Positions 46,801 through 59,282 of a stretch of DNA of 64,000 bases are shown piece after piece (positions within the stretch are counted from its first letter, which is position 1; each line of letters starts with the position of its first letter). The notes beneath the pieces were generated by a model. It made no database searches and was not told the origin of the DNA. It was given only the letters and a program-made list of their open reading frames with translations. Source of the stretch: Schistosoma haematobium (Eukaryota; Platyhelminthes; Trematoda; Strigeidida; Schistosomatidae); the NCBI RefSeq assembly GCF_000699445.3, contig NC_067199.1:33030902-33094901 (forward strand). The letters run 5' to 3'. The position numbers and the translations under genes were made by a program.

Positions 46801-49800
46801 ATACAACCCAGCACAACAAGTGTATTGGTTCATTTCGACATATTTTGAAAAAAAACTGCAAAATTAATTATGAGAAACCGATCTGTTAATTTTATGATTT
46901 AGAGCTAGATAAATAGTGAATCCCTATAATGATGTCAGTCTCAAATCATCCGCTTCTATTGTCGTACGAATCTCTATGAGTACTTATTTCAGTTTATAAT
47001 GTTAAAGAAAATATGCAACCACGTTATGAGTTGTATAACGGCTAAGTCAAACTTTTGGATTTTCTCATAGTTTACAACTGTTGAAACAAGCACTAGGCTT
47101 CTACGCAAGAGGTATGCTTATGTGTAACATATTTTAAATATCTCATTTCATTTAATGACCTACTAAATTACATAAAAACTACTTTTCACCGAATTATCTT
47201 GACTCAGATATATCAATTGGAAAGCCTCGTTTATTATAAGTATAACTAGTTTTTCCGTCGCAATGAATCTCTGCATTAATACGAAAAATGCATGTTATTT
47301 TCATTTATTTTCACGTAGCCATCTTACTCAGCTAAAATTAACATGTTAATAACATAAATGGTAAACTCAGTCGACAATTTTCTTCTTAGCATGTGCTTGT
47401 TCATGTTTTATTCGCTACCAGAAGTAATATCCATTAAGTTTCTAAAAATATATTCTAAAGGATTGCCTCATTATTGAGAAACTGTTTTACAAGTACTACT
47501 GGCCTTAGTTTTTCGATGTAAAATCACCATATTTCTCTATATTTTAGGAGATATACCTGCACTCTGAATTATTGTTCAGTTATGTAGCCAAGCTATTCAA
47601 AGAAATTTAAATATTCTTCCCGTAAACCATCAGGGTACAGTGAATAAGACAATATACAGGCTTAGCACTTCGAGCTATTATGCATGTGTTAGTACACTTC
47701 GCAACATTAAAAAAGCAATGACTCAGCAACCGTAACACACTTCACGACCACTTGAGTTATAGAAAGCTCTGAACATCAAGCGATCTACTCTTATTGTACA
47801 AGAACTGTATGTCGTCTCGAAATGAGTAGGTCTGTAGTGAACAAAAACACAGGTGGGGACAATCGAATGTGTTTAGCACAAAAATTACAGACTATCTCAA
47901 TAAAATCTGAATACCATAAAGTCAATCGTCAATTTGCAAAATATCAATGCATCATATCAAACTGGACTGTTTCCGTTGCAAACACTAATCCATTGTCTCC
48001 CATTCCATTGTGTTCTCGCTCTTCCTTTCTTGATCTTCCCCATTTTCTGCTGCCAGACATCACGTTCTTTTAACTAACGTTATATACTACTCATATCAAT
48101 ATAAGTAGCTCACACCACAGGTTCACTACACGCGAAGGCATTTTAAATACATGTGTGCTCAAGTGTTTGTGTTTTTCATCCATCCTCAACAAGCATGTTT
48201 TAAACACAATCCGATTTTAATGTTAAAAATGAATAATTACGAAAAAACTGGTTCATGTCATCTAAAAATAAATGTTCAGTCAGTAAGTTAGAATGATAAA
48301 ACCACGTCTCGCAAGTATAGGATGTATGTCGGATTATTTCTCACGACGCGCCAACCCCTATGTTGTCTTAACTTTTTTGTATAACAGATAATTATTCTAA
48401 CTAAAAGATCTAAATCCTCGAAACTGAAAGCAAACATACCCGCCTCTGACAGGATTATCTAAACGAATTATAACAATGAACTTATTTATTGCTACTACTC
48501 ATTGTCGTTAGCTCAGATTTTAGCATTATATTGATGTGTGATGGTGAAGTTAACATATTATTGGTCATTGAACGTGGACAAACAGCTATAACCTACGGAC
48601 TATTAAATGTGATTTTTCTTCTGATCGTTGGTTTTTATTCTGGACTCACTGTATGTGACTGATTGTAATTGTATGGGATAAAGTATTCTCTGGTGTTAAT
48701 CTGGTTCTCTGTTTAGGTCGCGAATCCTGGTTCTGATATAACGTGATTAGTCTTATTAACGTATTGTCGTAATATACGTACGAAAAAAGAATATTGTAAA
48801 CCATCCCTTATATCATATGTTCGAGTGAATACTTAGGAATCACATGTTTCATCGACACTCGAGTCAGACACTTATACGTAATCTCCCAGCTGAAAAAGTG
48901 GAATGCCATCTTGATGTGGAAAAATATGGTCCATGTAGAGGGCACGAAGCTGTGCTCACAATAATCTGACTGATAACATCTGAAATTTGCATAGTTTCCT
49001 CAGACTTATATAAACTCCTACTATATATATGACGAGTGTGAATCCTAAGCATTTCGAAACCTACAGGCAGAGGCTAAGGCCCAGTAACTAACACAGAAAT
49101 GGCGCTAAACCCTCCAACAGGACCAAAGTAACTCAATACTCTCATAACTACCAACCTAGCTTACTTAACCTTATTTCGAAACCAAGTGGTAGCTCTTTCT
49201 GCTGATGATCACTAATAGTAATGTGATTTAAATGAGTTAAGACATTACTTGGTTTCGGTTGCTACTATTTCTTTGTGCTTAAAGTTGACGCTGTCTGAGA
49301 AGAAATGATTATCTAAGCGAACATCACGAGATGGTCTTTGTCGCCTCTTTTCCAGAATCAGAAAATACCATTAGGACTACCATTTACCGGGAGAAAGCAC
49401 TATACTCATATCCAATCCATAGTATGACCTCATTCTTGAACCCCATCAAAGCGTGATAACTCAACCCTACGACAGTTGCCTGTAAGTTCCCTATTCTTTA
49501 AGCGAACTTAGATGTCTAGTAAGACCTTAAACTAGTGTCCTATAATCAGTATATAACTTCACTGATTTACAGAGACAAATACGGTTATTCCCACCGACAA
49601 GATAAAGTTTCGGTTAGACAATTATAACCACATGTAATGAAATTTAGCTGAATGGAATTTTAGTCTAGAAACCAAAACTGTATCTGATTTTTCAAACAGA
49701 TTCACGATAACCGACTAAAACAATATTATCCTTCAACAAATACGATCTTTTTTAGAACAATGCTCATTGTGTGAAAAACATCCTCCTGATTGTAGAGTGT

Positions 49801-49840
49801 CTTTTGCAATTAAATCAAAACTAATCGAAAATAATAATGG
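46801..49840. other. intergenic space between the convergent ATG9 and COASY genes
   Basis: AT-rich. An 83-codon frame at 47822-48073 (plus) and others are unrecognised. No tRNA-like head, ribozyme or LINE segment noticed. Confidence 0.5.
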
Positions 49841-49846
49841 TTTATT
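49841..49846 (-). terminator. COASY polyadenylation signal candidate
   Basis: Minus-strand AATAAA (plus TTTATT), about 157 bases past the COASY stop. Confidence 0.5.
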
Positions 49847-50002
49847 ATGCACGGTCATAGAAATATCGACTGATAGAAAAAGTCCAACTAGCTAAGAAAT
49901 CATGTTTGTTCCATAAGTGAAATTCATTATAAAAACTCAACCAATTGAATACATAGCGTCAAATTAGCAGATAAGAAATTGCAAATTCGTGATAGCAAAC
50001 AC

Positions 50003-50296
50003 TCATTGGGTTGTTGTAGTTAACTCTAACCTTTGTTGTAGCGCTTTCCAGGACTTTTCAACTTGATACTGCGAACATTCTGGGTCCCATTCTGTACTTA
50101 GAATTACATGAGCATAGTCGATAGGACTTTTCTGAGAACAATACTGACCTGCTTCAAACCAAGTGTACCCACCAGTCACTTCAGCAACAGCAGAAGCTTG
50201 TCGTGCAAGACGTTCTGATGCTGCTTCCGGACTTAAATTGTTCCTCTCACACAGCCGGCGCTGAGCTTCTGTTTGGGATAAAACTGTTAACCATAC
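50003..50296 (-). CDS. COASY: COASY coding exon 6, DPCK C-terminus
   Basis: 97 residues plus stop. Contains VWLTVLSQTEAQRRLCERNN and AHVILSTEWDPECSQYQVEK, matching the DPCK lid and C-terminal helices. Confidence 0.92.
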   Translation of the reverse strand, partial: VWLTVLSQTEAQRRLCERNNLSPEAASERLARQASAVAEVTGGYTWFEAGQYCSQKSPIDYAHVILSTEWDPECSQYQVEKSWKALQQRLELTTTTQ

Positions 50297-53200
50297 CTGA
50301 AGATTGAAAAAATTGGAGGTTGAAATAGTTCAACACATTCTGAACGTCTTTGGTCAACTATGGGCCGTTCATCTGTCTATTAGTCAATAAACGTGGCGAC
50401 CCCCTAGCAGACCTGACCGTGTCTTGGATTCTGTCGTATGTTTTCCAGCATCAACTACTGAGTAAGTTGACATTTGCACTACATTTAGTGCTGAGTACCT
50501 GTAGCAGCACTCACATTTAGACCACTAATATAACACCCATGTGTGTTTAATTAAACTGTAAATCTAGGGTAGAAGGACTGGTTAATTCTACTGTCATGCA
50601 TTTTGGTTAGCCTCTTGCAAAAAACTATGATTCACATGATAAATCCTCGGAAAAGAGATCTTAGGGTCCCTATTATCTGATTACTACCATATTTCATGGT
50701 TCCGTATACGAATACTTTATTGCCACTGTTAAGACGATAATAACATACAATTTATTCAAGACACGAAAATATATCTACAATTAAACAACTCAAGGCTTCG
50801 GTTTCGATCCCCGACGGGGTCTTTGCTGCGCACCGTTGAGGAGTCAGTCCCATACTAGAATGAAAGAGCTGTCCAGTCCTCCTTAGTCTTTAGTGGTTGT
50901 TTAAGGTGCAATGTTAATAAAAAAGTAACCAATATAATGAATAGAACGTACCTCGTGGCACATTTCATCCCACCTAGCCTGTAAAAGCACCGCTGCATCT
51001 ATAATAATAACCGGACGTTTAGGATCCCGATCTTGTTCTAATGCTTTACATTCTATTTCTTTTACAACTGTCAGAATTTTTTTAATATTTCAGGCCAAAC
51101 TATGGAATTCAGATCTTTCAGTTGAGCAGGATCAGAAAAAACTAGCCTTCCTAGTAGGCCTCTGTCTATTGCATAGGGTGGCACTGGAGATGCAATTTTT
51201 TCTCGTCCAAAATGAGACAAAAGAGCTTGGTGGCAAGGAGTACCAGGACTGTAGATTCAAGCGACAAAAAAGCAATATCTATTTGAGGTATTTTTTAAAA
51301 CAAAATATTTGGAAATAATATAAACAGTACCGATAACAAAAAAGTCACTACTAAATGAAACATTGATACTTCATATAGAAAAGTCAACTTCTTCAGGGGA
51401 TTAATAAACCTATACAAAATAATACTGTTGGGAACTTCCAGGTAGACTGACATTCTTATTTTGATTTTAAACGAGGTATGGTTACCATTCAGAATGGATA
51501 GCTGTTCACTGAATAAGAGATATCTACTGTCAGCCATTTTGTGAATGTTTCACAAACGACTGAATAACATCATCTGCAGGACTACATACACAACATCGGC
51601 AAATGATGCTCAGAGCGGAAGTCTGCTAGATGACATGCGTAAAATACGACCCAGTCAGCGAACCTGTTGTTTTAAGACGAATACATTTAATCACAATCTT
51701 AACATTAACCAACTACAACGTTGAATCTCGCCATCTGAGCAATTCCGTCAAATCAACTACGATAAAAAACTAAGTCATCAGCGCCCAGAGGGGGTATGTT
51801 TCACAAACAAGGTGAAGCTGCACGTGTTGCATACCTGATCTTTCTCAGATAGAAAAACGTCGTGACGGTACAAAAGGTGACACGAAATGGAAAAAGTTTT
51901 GCTTTCACTACATTCGACTTGATCTTGTCCATCAAATTAGCCTGAGCAATAAAACAGCTACCTAGATGCAAGAACTCAACTTATTCTGACGGTACACTAC
52001 TAAATTTAAGTGTATTATACACTCTATACCTAGTTTCTGTTGAGATACTCTGTTAAGATAAAATTAACGGTAAGGGAAAAACTGATCTAAAAATCACAAA
52101 CCTAAACATTAAAATGTTTTAATTTAGGAACCTTTTAAGTCTGACTATCACCAGTTTCAATTCACGAAAAATTAGTACACTGAAACTAGAGAATATTACC
52201 TGTTATGAAACACTATCAACCAACCTAATTAAAAAATATAGAGAGAGTAGTTTTTCAGTATTGTACAAGAAATTCTTTAAATCATTCAAAATTAATGTCA
52301 TTTACAAGCACTTACATATATGCTTCATGACCGAGACGATCACAATCGATTACATGAACTTGGTCACTTAAATGTTCGAGTCGTCTAGCCAATGATGATT
52401 TACCAGAACCAGACGGTCCTGTTAAACCAATCAAATATGGACTACATGAATTGTTTACAGTTATATTATTAACAGGTTTTAACAGACTGCCTAGTTCATT
52501 GAAACGAAGTTTTGAAGAACATAACTTTAAATCCGACAAGTCAAAAGGATAGGCTTTATATTCGTTGGAGATCCTGTTGAAAAGTAGGAAGTAATAGTAT
52601 AAAGATATACCAGTTTAATAACAACAGTGTAACACAGACATATTTATTGATAATCAAGATATGTCTATATAACATAAGCTATAGATTCACAAATCACAAG
52701 AACTGACTGTTAGAATCCAAGAGTAAGCAAAGGAAGCTCAAAAATATTATTTGATTTATTACAGCTTAATCTTTAGACTACTGAATCCCAAATTTGCTGA
52801 GTAATTTCACCAGAATGATAGATACATTACAAAATGGGAAATTTGCACTGCAACGATTTGATGCTATGTAGAAGTCTAACAGTTAGGCCCTTAATCATTG
52901 ATTAATGAGAAACTTACAAAATGAACTTTGTCCAGAAATCTATGATATCTAGTCGTTTTCTTGTATTACATAAAAATGATTGATTCAACTGGATAGCTGT
53001 CTTGTCTTTGGATATCAGTTCAATTGGTAGCTTACGTTAATAATTCAGTTTTGTCACTGTAACCATCATTCGGTCAATTCGTATCATTGTAGATTATCTA
53101 TTGATCAGAATTATTTTGTTTTATTTTAATAATCGGAATTTAATCTATCAAACTATAGAATTTTACGCCATAACACTACTCTCGATTTAGATTTCCAGAG

Positions 53201-56200
53201 TAAAATATTCTGACAGCATCCAGAAAGAACGTACTAACTGACATTGACATTGCTCTCCCTCCCCTCACCTAATCCTTCATCCAATACAACAATGTAGCAC
53301 GGATGTAAAGTGTTTTTAATAATGCAAAATAAGACTTCTTAAGAGCACTAACTACATAGAAATATTTTCAATAAAATTAAATTAAAATTCCGCATCAGAT
53401 CAATAATTATTTGAGTAAAATCAAATCATATTGACAACCTTAAGTACACTGATCAGATTTACGATAGCACTTCTTAGGTTTTTGTGCGAAGTTCACGATA
53501 CACCTGGAGGTAGTACTTATTTTATTAGAAACTAAATAAGAATTGTCTAAATCTAGTCCAAAAATTGTTTACGTTTTAAAAAAAATATCTTTTATGTGAC
53601 CACATCGTTGAATGCGGCATGACAAGTGAGCAAACTTACAATAAAAACATGTTTCTGATGTAGGCTGTATATGAGCAAACTTGTGATTCAGGGCGGAGTC
53701 AATGATGTTTTTATGGATAAAAAATATTTCTCAGAATAGAGGTTTATGGAGATAACAGTAATCTAATGGTTGAATTGATGTATCGATTCAAGTCAGACCA
53801 CCATGGGAAACCTGGACTGGTTAACATCAGACATTAACACTGTTGGATTCCGGCCCAGTGGTCTGGAGGTTAAGAGTTCGCGTGCGAGACCTAAGGCCTT
53901 AGGTCTGAGTCCTGCGTGCGGGATCATGGATGCATACTGCTGAGGAGTCCCATACTAGGACGAAACGGCCATCCAGGTTTTCCATGGTGGTCTAGCCTAA
54001 ATCGAATTATGAATTCAATCATTAAAAATATTTCCCAACTCTAAACACCCACCCAAATCATAATCACAGCTCTAACCCTAACCCATTTTTGCTTACTATA
54101 ATAACTCAACATGGGGTTTACAATTTACATCAAAAATACTTGTCCACCGTAATCTAGTTAATTTTTGTTTTGTAGCTACAGTTTTTTTATTAGCTAATAA
54201 TAATTTCCCCAGGTTTGTCAGCACAATTTGGCTTCACCCTTTTTCCTATAGTCTCCCTTGATACTACAAAAGAACCAACAAAGAAGTTAGTCTGATTGAA
54301 ATTAAGTTACAGCTGAACTTTTGCAACCCATCAATAGAAAATCATAGACCTAAGTACCGTGTTTCTAGAGAATGTTCAGTGAAATATACTTACATTTCAA
54401 AACCCACCCTTTCTATTTTGATTGATAGAATCTGAGAAACCAGTACTCGCAACGGGAAACTGTGATTTGCACAAGTCAAGATGGGAGATAAACACGACAG
54501 ATGAGAATTTGTTACATAAGAAAGCAATAAAAACTATATCTGAATCTACGCTGAGATTTTATAAGAGCAGGCTTCTGTCATTTTACGATTTATGTCCTTA
54601 TATAAATTTATAACCATGTGTCACATTTCATAAATGACTTGAATCAGAGACAGCCTTTCCATAAAAATGTTTTACACCATTCATTTTTGGATTATTATTA
54701 TTATTATTATTATTATTATTTACTTTTATTGATTTCCGACAGATCTTTTTTCTAACAATATTAAATCCATTTTTGTTCCCAGCATTTTAATGTGTAGGGT
54801 CAAAAAAGCATTGAAAAAAGTCTTCATCTAGTTTAAATCTTATCGAGACCACGAACAGATCTCAGCTAGACAACGACTAAAAACCTGTAAGTACTGGATA
54901 GGACTTCTCAACAGTATTCATTTACGACAGGAAATCGGACCTAAAACCTTCAATCTCGTGCGTAAACGCCTAATCTTCAGGCCAATCAGAAAAGATTTGA
55001 TCGTGTACAAGTCCAAGTCAAATCAATTCAATTTAAATGTATTATTGAGATTTACAGTTGTACATATTCGAATAAGACGCTTTTCTGTAATTTCATAAGC
55101 ATTGAAAAAAAGACAGTTAAAACAGAAATCTAAACCAAGTATATTAAACAGCTAAAAACAAAAATACATTGAATTTAATAAGTAAGTTAAAAAATTTGTA
55201 GAGGGAAAAAAGCATTTAAAATTTATGTTTAACTTACTTAGCTGAACATATAAAATTGATCACTTCGATTTTTAACGGCTTAAATCCATTCGCACGTCGT
55301 AATTCATTCAATTTTTCACAATTCTATTAGTAATGATATGAAGATTGAAAAATCCTCAGCATAATATCAGTGAGAATCCTGTTATAAATAATTAATTACA
55401 TATGTGTAAATTTTTGACTACCAGGTCAAAACTTTGTCTAGTTAGATGATTTGTAAACGTTTAGTTTAAGGTTTCTTTCTGCGACGTCTCACACCAACTG
55501 GAAAGTTATTGGACATTAAGAGCTGAGTGGTTTTTTCATAATATAATTTGAGACTCCTTAACAATGAACAACCACAGCCCTCTCTTAACAAGACCAAACT
55601 CAAGACATTCAAGTCAGGTGGAGAGTAGATTATCGTTAGGTCAGTGATCTAATGTTAATTGCTGAAGAAAATTATTTTTCAAAAAAATTTCCAACATTTT
55701 ACTCCCCATAACGGAACAGTTTAATTGTTCTGGAAGGATCAATTGTAATTTAATATGCACCGAATTACGTTATTCAATAAAAACAATAGATTCCATCTAT
55801 TATTACTATTAATGTTACTTGTCAAACAAAATATAATCGAGTGTGTTTTAATGTTTTCGCTAGCAAGCATATATCGTTATACAATGAGCTGTCTTGCTGA
55901 ACGTCAACGAAAAAACACTGACATAGTAATGAAAATATCAAGCTATTTTTAAGCAAATATAAGATCCATTTAATAAATATACGAACTGAGTTTCTGATGT
56001 TTATAGTAAAACTCGTTAAACAGTCGAAAATTCATGAAATATTTGATGGCTATATGTAAAGATAACACATTGAAAAAACATTGTATCATGTAGACTAGGA
56101 GTTTTAGTAAGAGCTGTGAAGACTGCACGAATGATGAAAAGCCAAGGCAAACGTTAACATCCTACACTGATACAAAAATATAACATTTGAGGTCTCCTGT

Positions 56201-59200
56201 GCTTTCTGATCGCCTATTGATTGTCTGAAAGATTGCTGATGTACATAATTAGAGAAAATATATGTAAATGGCTCTGGAGAAAAGCGGAACGATGAGGTAA
56301 CTGAGTCTGATTTTTGAGGGTTTCCAAAGATGGTTTAAACAAGGAGAAAATAGATTAGAATACTTTATCAGCACAAAAGATGGAGTATTCTGAAGGGGAT
56401 TATATTTATGCACCTTAAATTTTGTAAAGTACTTATTGGATGGAGTAACAAATTTTAACAAATACGTTTTAAGTGGTGCCTGTTAAAGATAAAAAGCATA
56501 TACGTGAACAATGTAAAATTAATTTTGGTGGAGTTTTGTTCTCTGAGCTGGATGGTTTGCAAAATTAATTCCATTAAATGCTAAATATGATTTTAAAATT
56601 AAATCATGGTAACAACCGACAAACATTACAAAGGTATTTTAGAGTAATTATATAATTTTTTTTATCAAAAACAACTCACATCTAAAGAATCGGAGCTGGC
56701 TACAATACAGTCAAATTCTGAAGAATATCCAGGTGGACCAAATTTATCAGATAATTTAACAATTTTCATAATTTTGGACTGTACGCCTATATCACTGAGA
56801 AAAGTTTGAACAATTTTACTGCGCTTCTCCCATGAAAATATCAATGGGCTAAGACATTTACTTGAAAGTAAATCAGAGCATGTTACACCAACAAGCAAAT
56901 GTTCTTTAGCCAACAGAGCACCAACGGTAAGTAGAATTTTATGTCCATAATGTAACCGATCAAAAGTACCACCAAGACATACACGGGAGATATCCTCATG
57001 TGATTCATCTGATGACGCAACAGTTATCTGATCATCAGTAATTGGTAGGTCTGATTCAGAATTATCTACACAGATGGAAAAATGTTTTATTCACAAATAT
57101 ACATAAAAAAATAAAGAAGCATGCATAAACACCACAAGGGAAGTATGACAGGGTCTTATATCCTGGAAACACAAGGTAGTATATACTCATGACCTGATTA
57201 CTAACAAGTATATTATAAAAGATCTTACTTTAAAGATTGGTGTATCAAGACAGTGACAGGAATTTCAGTTTGCCATACACATTTAGACAACTCAATTTGA
57301 GAAAATCACCAACTAGATCCTGAAAGACAACTTCAGAGAAAACCATATGTCTGAGATATATTGAAGGGTTTTAATACTTAAGGCCTACTATGGACATCAG
57401 TTTTATTAAATGAAGCAGTATTCACTAGATGCGACGATTTGGTTGGTATGGTACACTAGTCGTAAAACCGACAAGTAAATGAGTGAAAGCTATATTGAGA
57501 TGGTGGAACCGCAATTCAATGACTCTCACAATTTCCAAGTGAATCAAAGAAGTGAAACGTACTAGCCAACTCACAGTAAGCTTACAACATAAGCATGTTT
57601 ATAGAATGAGAACTAAGAATCAATGACAGAATACAAAATGACAGTTTATTTTTGAATCACTACACGGCATTTTACTCGTAATATGTAAACTGTTATTGAA
57701 ATCTGTGACAAATATATATACTAAAGACTCCCATTGTGAAAATTAGAACAACACATATAAGCGAACAATTGTTTTCAATTAGATCGTCATCAGGTTTTAC
57801 TCTAATATACATGAATATTTATACGAAAATGTTAAACCAATCAAGGCAATATGGGTCAATAATCACAATGAAATAGAATAGGTCACCACACATAATAAGT
57901 AAAATTACAAGTTGATAGTAGGAAGAAAGGTGTACTGATAGTAGTAGTAATAATAAAATACGATAACAAAAGTCTTATCAATAGTTAAACGTTGGAAATA
58001 GAAAGTCAAACGTGGGTAAATAGACTTGGAATAGTCAACACAAAACATGGCCAGTTATAACTTAACTAACGATATTTCTCTTAAAATCATTTTTATTTAT
58101 TTTATCCTGTTTTTGTTATAATTAGCCTTATTTTCACATCAAGTATTTATTTGTAAATTTCCGCCTTTTGCCTTTTGTACTCTTCACTATCTAATTATTT
58201 ACACACTTCTTATTACGTAATGATTTCAATGTTTTGTGTTGAATATTCCAAGTCTATTTACCCACGTTTGACTTTCTATTTCCAACGTTTAACTATTGAT
58301 AAGACTTTTGTTATCGTATTTTATTATTACTACTACTATCAGTACACCTTTCTTCCTACTATCAACTTGTAATTTTACTTATTATGTGTGGTGACCTATT
58401 CTATTTCATTGTGATTATTGACTCATATTGCCTTGATTGGTTTAACATTTTCGTATAAATATTCATGTATATTAGAGTAAAACCTGATGACGATCTAATT
58501 GAAAACAATTGTTCGCTTATATGTGTTGTTCCAAATAGATATCACCAAGCTTGTATTACATTAAATGTGGTAGAATTCGCAACTTTTAAAGATCTGTGAC
58601 ACGGTTTTCTGGACACTTTACTTTGAACCAGATTGCATTTAAGTCTACTTTGGCAAATTATATTTGATTACTTGATCAATAGTCAAATGGCGCCCATCAT
58701 TTGAGATGGCATATTACTTGGTATTTTATTGGTAAGGTAACAAAACTCAACTAATTACAGTACTTGATACAGCATCATACACTCTCTCTACTATAAAATA
58801 ACTAAAACCACCAAAAGTTTACTTGTAAAACACCTTTCAATTTAATAAAAAGATTAAAATGTCTTGCCTATGGTAGCATACATAACACGATCACCGTAAA
58901 GTGGATTGATATTGTGGGCTTCATTTAAAATCCAAACGGGACTAAATTCAGATTCCTGTGAAATTACAATATCAAACTTTACTGAAGGCTTGGTATACTT
59001 GGTGGTAGGAAGAAGAAGACAGACGTTTAGTGATGGGCAAACCTGTAGGTTAAATGAAGTCATATTAGACATAAAACCAACCTTACATGCGGTTGTATAA
59101 CACAACGTAGCCGTCTTTTTCCAAAACATAAAATCTGAAGGACTTCGTGGAATTGCTAAAAACAGCTTTTCATTCACCACATTGCTAACAAATTTTAACA

Positions 59201-59261
59201 AAGAGAATAACTTCTGAGAGTGCACATGCGGTGACAAAATGAGTAGGCCAGATCGGTACAT
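50003..59261 (-). CDS. COASY: bifunctional CoA synthase: phosphopantetheine adenylyltransferase + dephospho-CoA kinase
   Basis: Complement of join(50003..50296,50952..51248,52316..52573,55238..55323,56680..57065,58868..59261); about 571 residues once one missing base is allowed for (human 564). It catalyses the last two steps of CoA synthesis from 4'-phosphopantetheine. The order is N-terminal region, PPAT domain with GGTFDRLHYGH (H170, H173), then DPCK domain with Walker A GPSGSGKS (341-348). All junctions keep phase. The start at 59261 (MYRSGLLILS) matches human MAVFRSGLLVL; an acceptor at 59283 implies an upstream 5' UTR exon. One A is missing from an A-run at 51077-51083 (see findings). 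The intron-1 donor is GC-type or unresolved. Confidence 0.92.
50795..50905 (+). mobile_element. SINE-B copy, degenerate, in COASY intron 5
   Basis: B-box GGTTTCGATCCCC and a hammerhead region with a 4-base AGTC duplication in stem II and a lost GACGAAA; probably inactive. Antisense to COASY. Confidence 0.7.
50952..51248 (-). CDS. COASY: COASY coding exon 5, DPCK core, with frameshift
   Basis: 297 bases where phase needs 298. Reads IPGTPCHQALLSHFGREKIA to DLNSIVWPEILKK, then after an A7 run the frame is lost; with one more A it continues ILTVVKEIECKALEQDRDPK and IIIDAAVLLQARWDEMCHE, as in other CoA synthases. Confidence 0.88.
52316..52573 (-). CDS. COASY: COASY coding exon 4, PPAT end and DPCK P-loop
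   Basis: 258 bases; starts one base into a Lys codon. Contains YLIGLTGPSGSGKSSLARRL (Walker A) and HVIDCDRLGHEAY, the ATP- and substrate-binding start of the kinase. Confidence 0.93.
53757..54036 (+). mobile_element. SINE-B insertion with inverted front piece, COASY intron 4
   Basis: The left piece (about 53757-53815) is the inverted complement of the right tail (about 53970-54036). Between them sit a tRNA-like head (AGTGGTCTGGAGGTTAAGAG, B-box degraded to GGTCTGAGTCC) and a hammerhead with intact core (CTGAGGA at 53940-53946), stem II GTCC/GGAC, GAAA, and a 3-bp stem I. Stem III carries one mismatch. Antisense to COASY. Confidence 0.8.
54690..54721. repeat. (TTA)n microsatellite
   Basis: About 10 units, within COASY intron 4. 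Confidence 0.9.
54885..54985 (-). mobile_element. SINE-B fragment, highly degenerate
   Basis: ACTTCTCAACAGTATTC and a following GACCTAAAACCTTC stretch resemble the SINE-B minus strand. Low sequence preservation. Confidence 0.45.
55238..55323 (-). CDS. COASY: COASY coding exon 3, PPAT C-terminal part
   Basis: 86 bases encoding NCEKLNELRRANGFKPLKIE and VINFICSA, plus two bases of a Lys codon; clean TAG acceptor and GTAAGT donor. It fills the PPAT region between exon 2 and the kinase linker and keeps phase on both sides. Confidence 0.85.
56515..56570 (-). mobile_element. 36-bp PLE 3'-end micro-insertion with 10-bp target duplication
   Basis: 56525-56560 (TTGGTGGAG...GGTTTGC) matches the outer terminus of the palindromic PLE at 35522-35560 over 39 bases including overlap, and is flanked by perfect AAAATTAATT (56515-56524, 56561-56570). 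It lies in COASY intron 2. Confidence 0.9.
56680..57065 (-). CDS. COASY: COASY coding exon 2, PPAT nucleotidyltransferase core
   Basis: 386 bases. Contains VCLGGTFDRLHYGHKILLTV (the T..H..GH nucleotide-binding signature), LLVGVTCSDLLSSK and ends ASSDSLD before a GTGAGT donor. Confidence 0.93.
57747..58530. mobile_element. 302-bp inverted repeat flanking a 180-bp core, probable PLE arm remnant
   Basis: 57747-58048 and 58229-58530 are reverse complements with no indel and a few substitutions; the core 58049-58228 is AT-rich and non-coding. Both arms hold a hammerhead-like block near the outer end (58484-58514 plus; 57763-57793 minus) with CTGATGA and a palindromic AACAATTGTT stem III, but the G12 position appears to be A in the register that pairs stem II. 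The layout parallels the PLE at 7195-8829. It lies in COASY intron 1. Confidence 0.7.
58868..59261 (-). CDS. COASY: COASY coding exon 1
   Basis: 131 codons plus one base from MYRSGLLILSPHVH. The donor is uncertain. AG|GCAAGA after 58868 gives a GC-AG intron in the right phase; GT sites a few codons upstream also keep phase 1 but match the consensus poorly. Confidence 0.85.
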
Positions 59262-59282
59262 ATTTAAAGATAATGGATCGTC

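Noticed and set aside
58484..58514. Active hammerhead in the 302-bp inverted repeat
   Set aside because: In the register that pairs stem II, the G12 position is A, and stem I pairs poorly; kept only as a decayed motif.
50003..59261. COASY as a processed or dead pseudogene because of the frameshift
   Set aside because: It keeps introns, all other junction phases, catalytic motifs and likely length; one homopolymer base is better explained as an error or a single allele.
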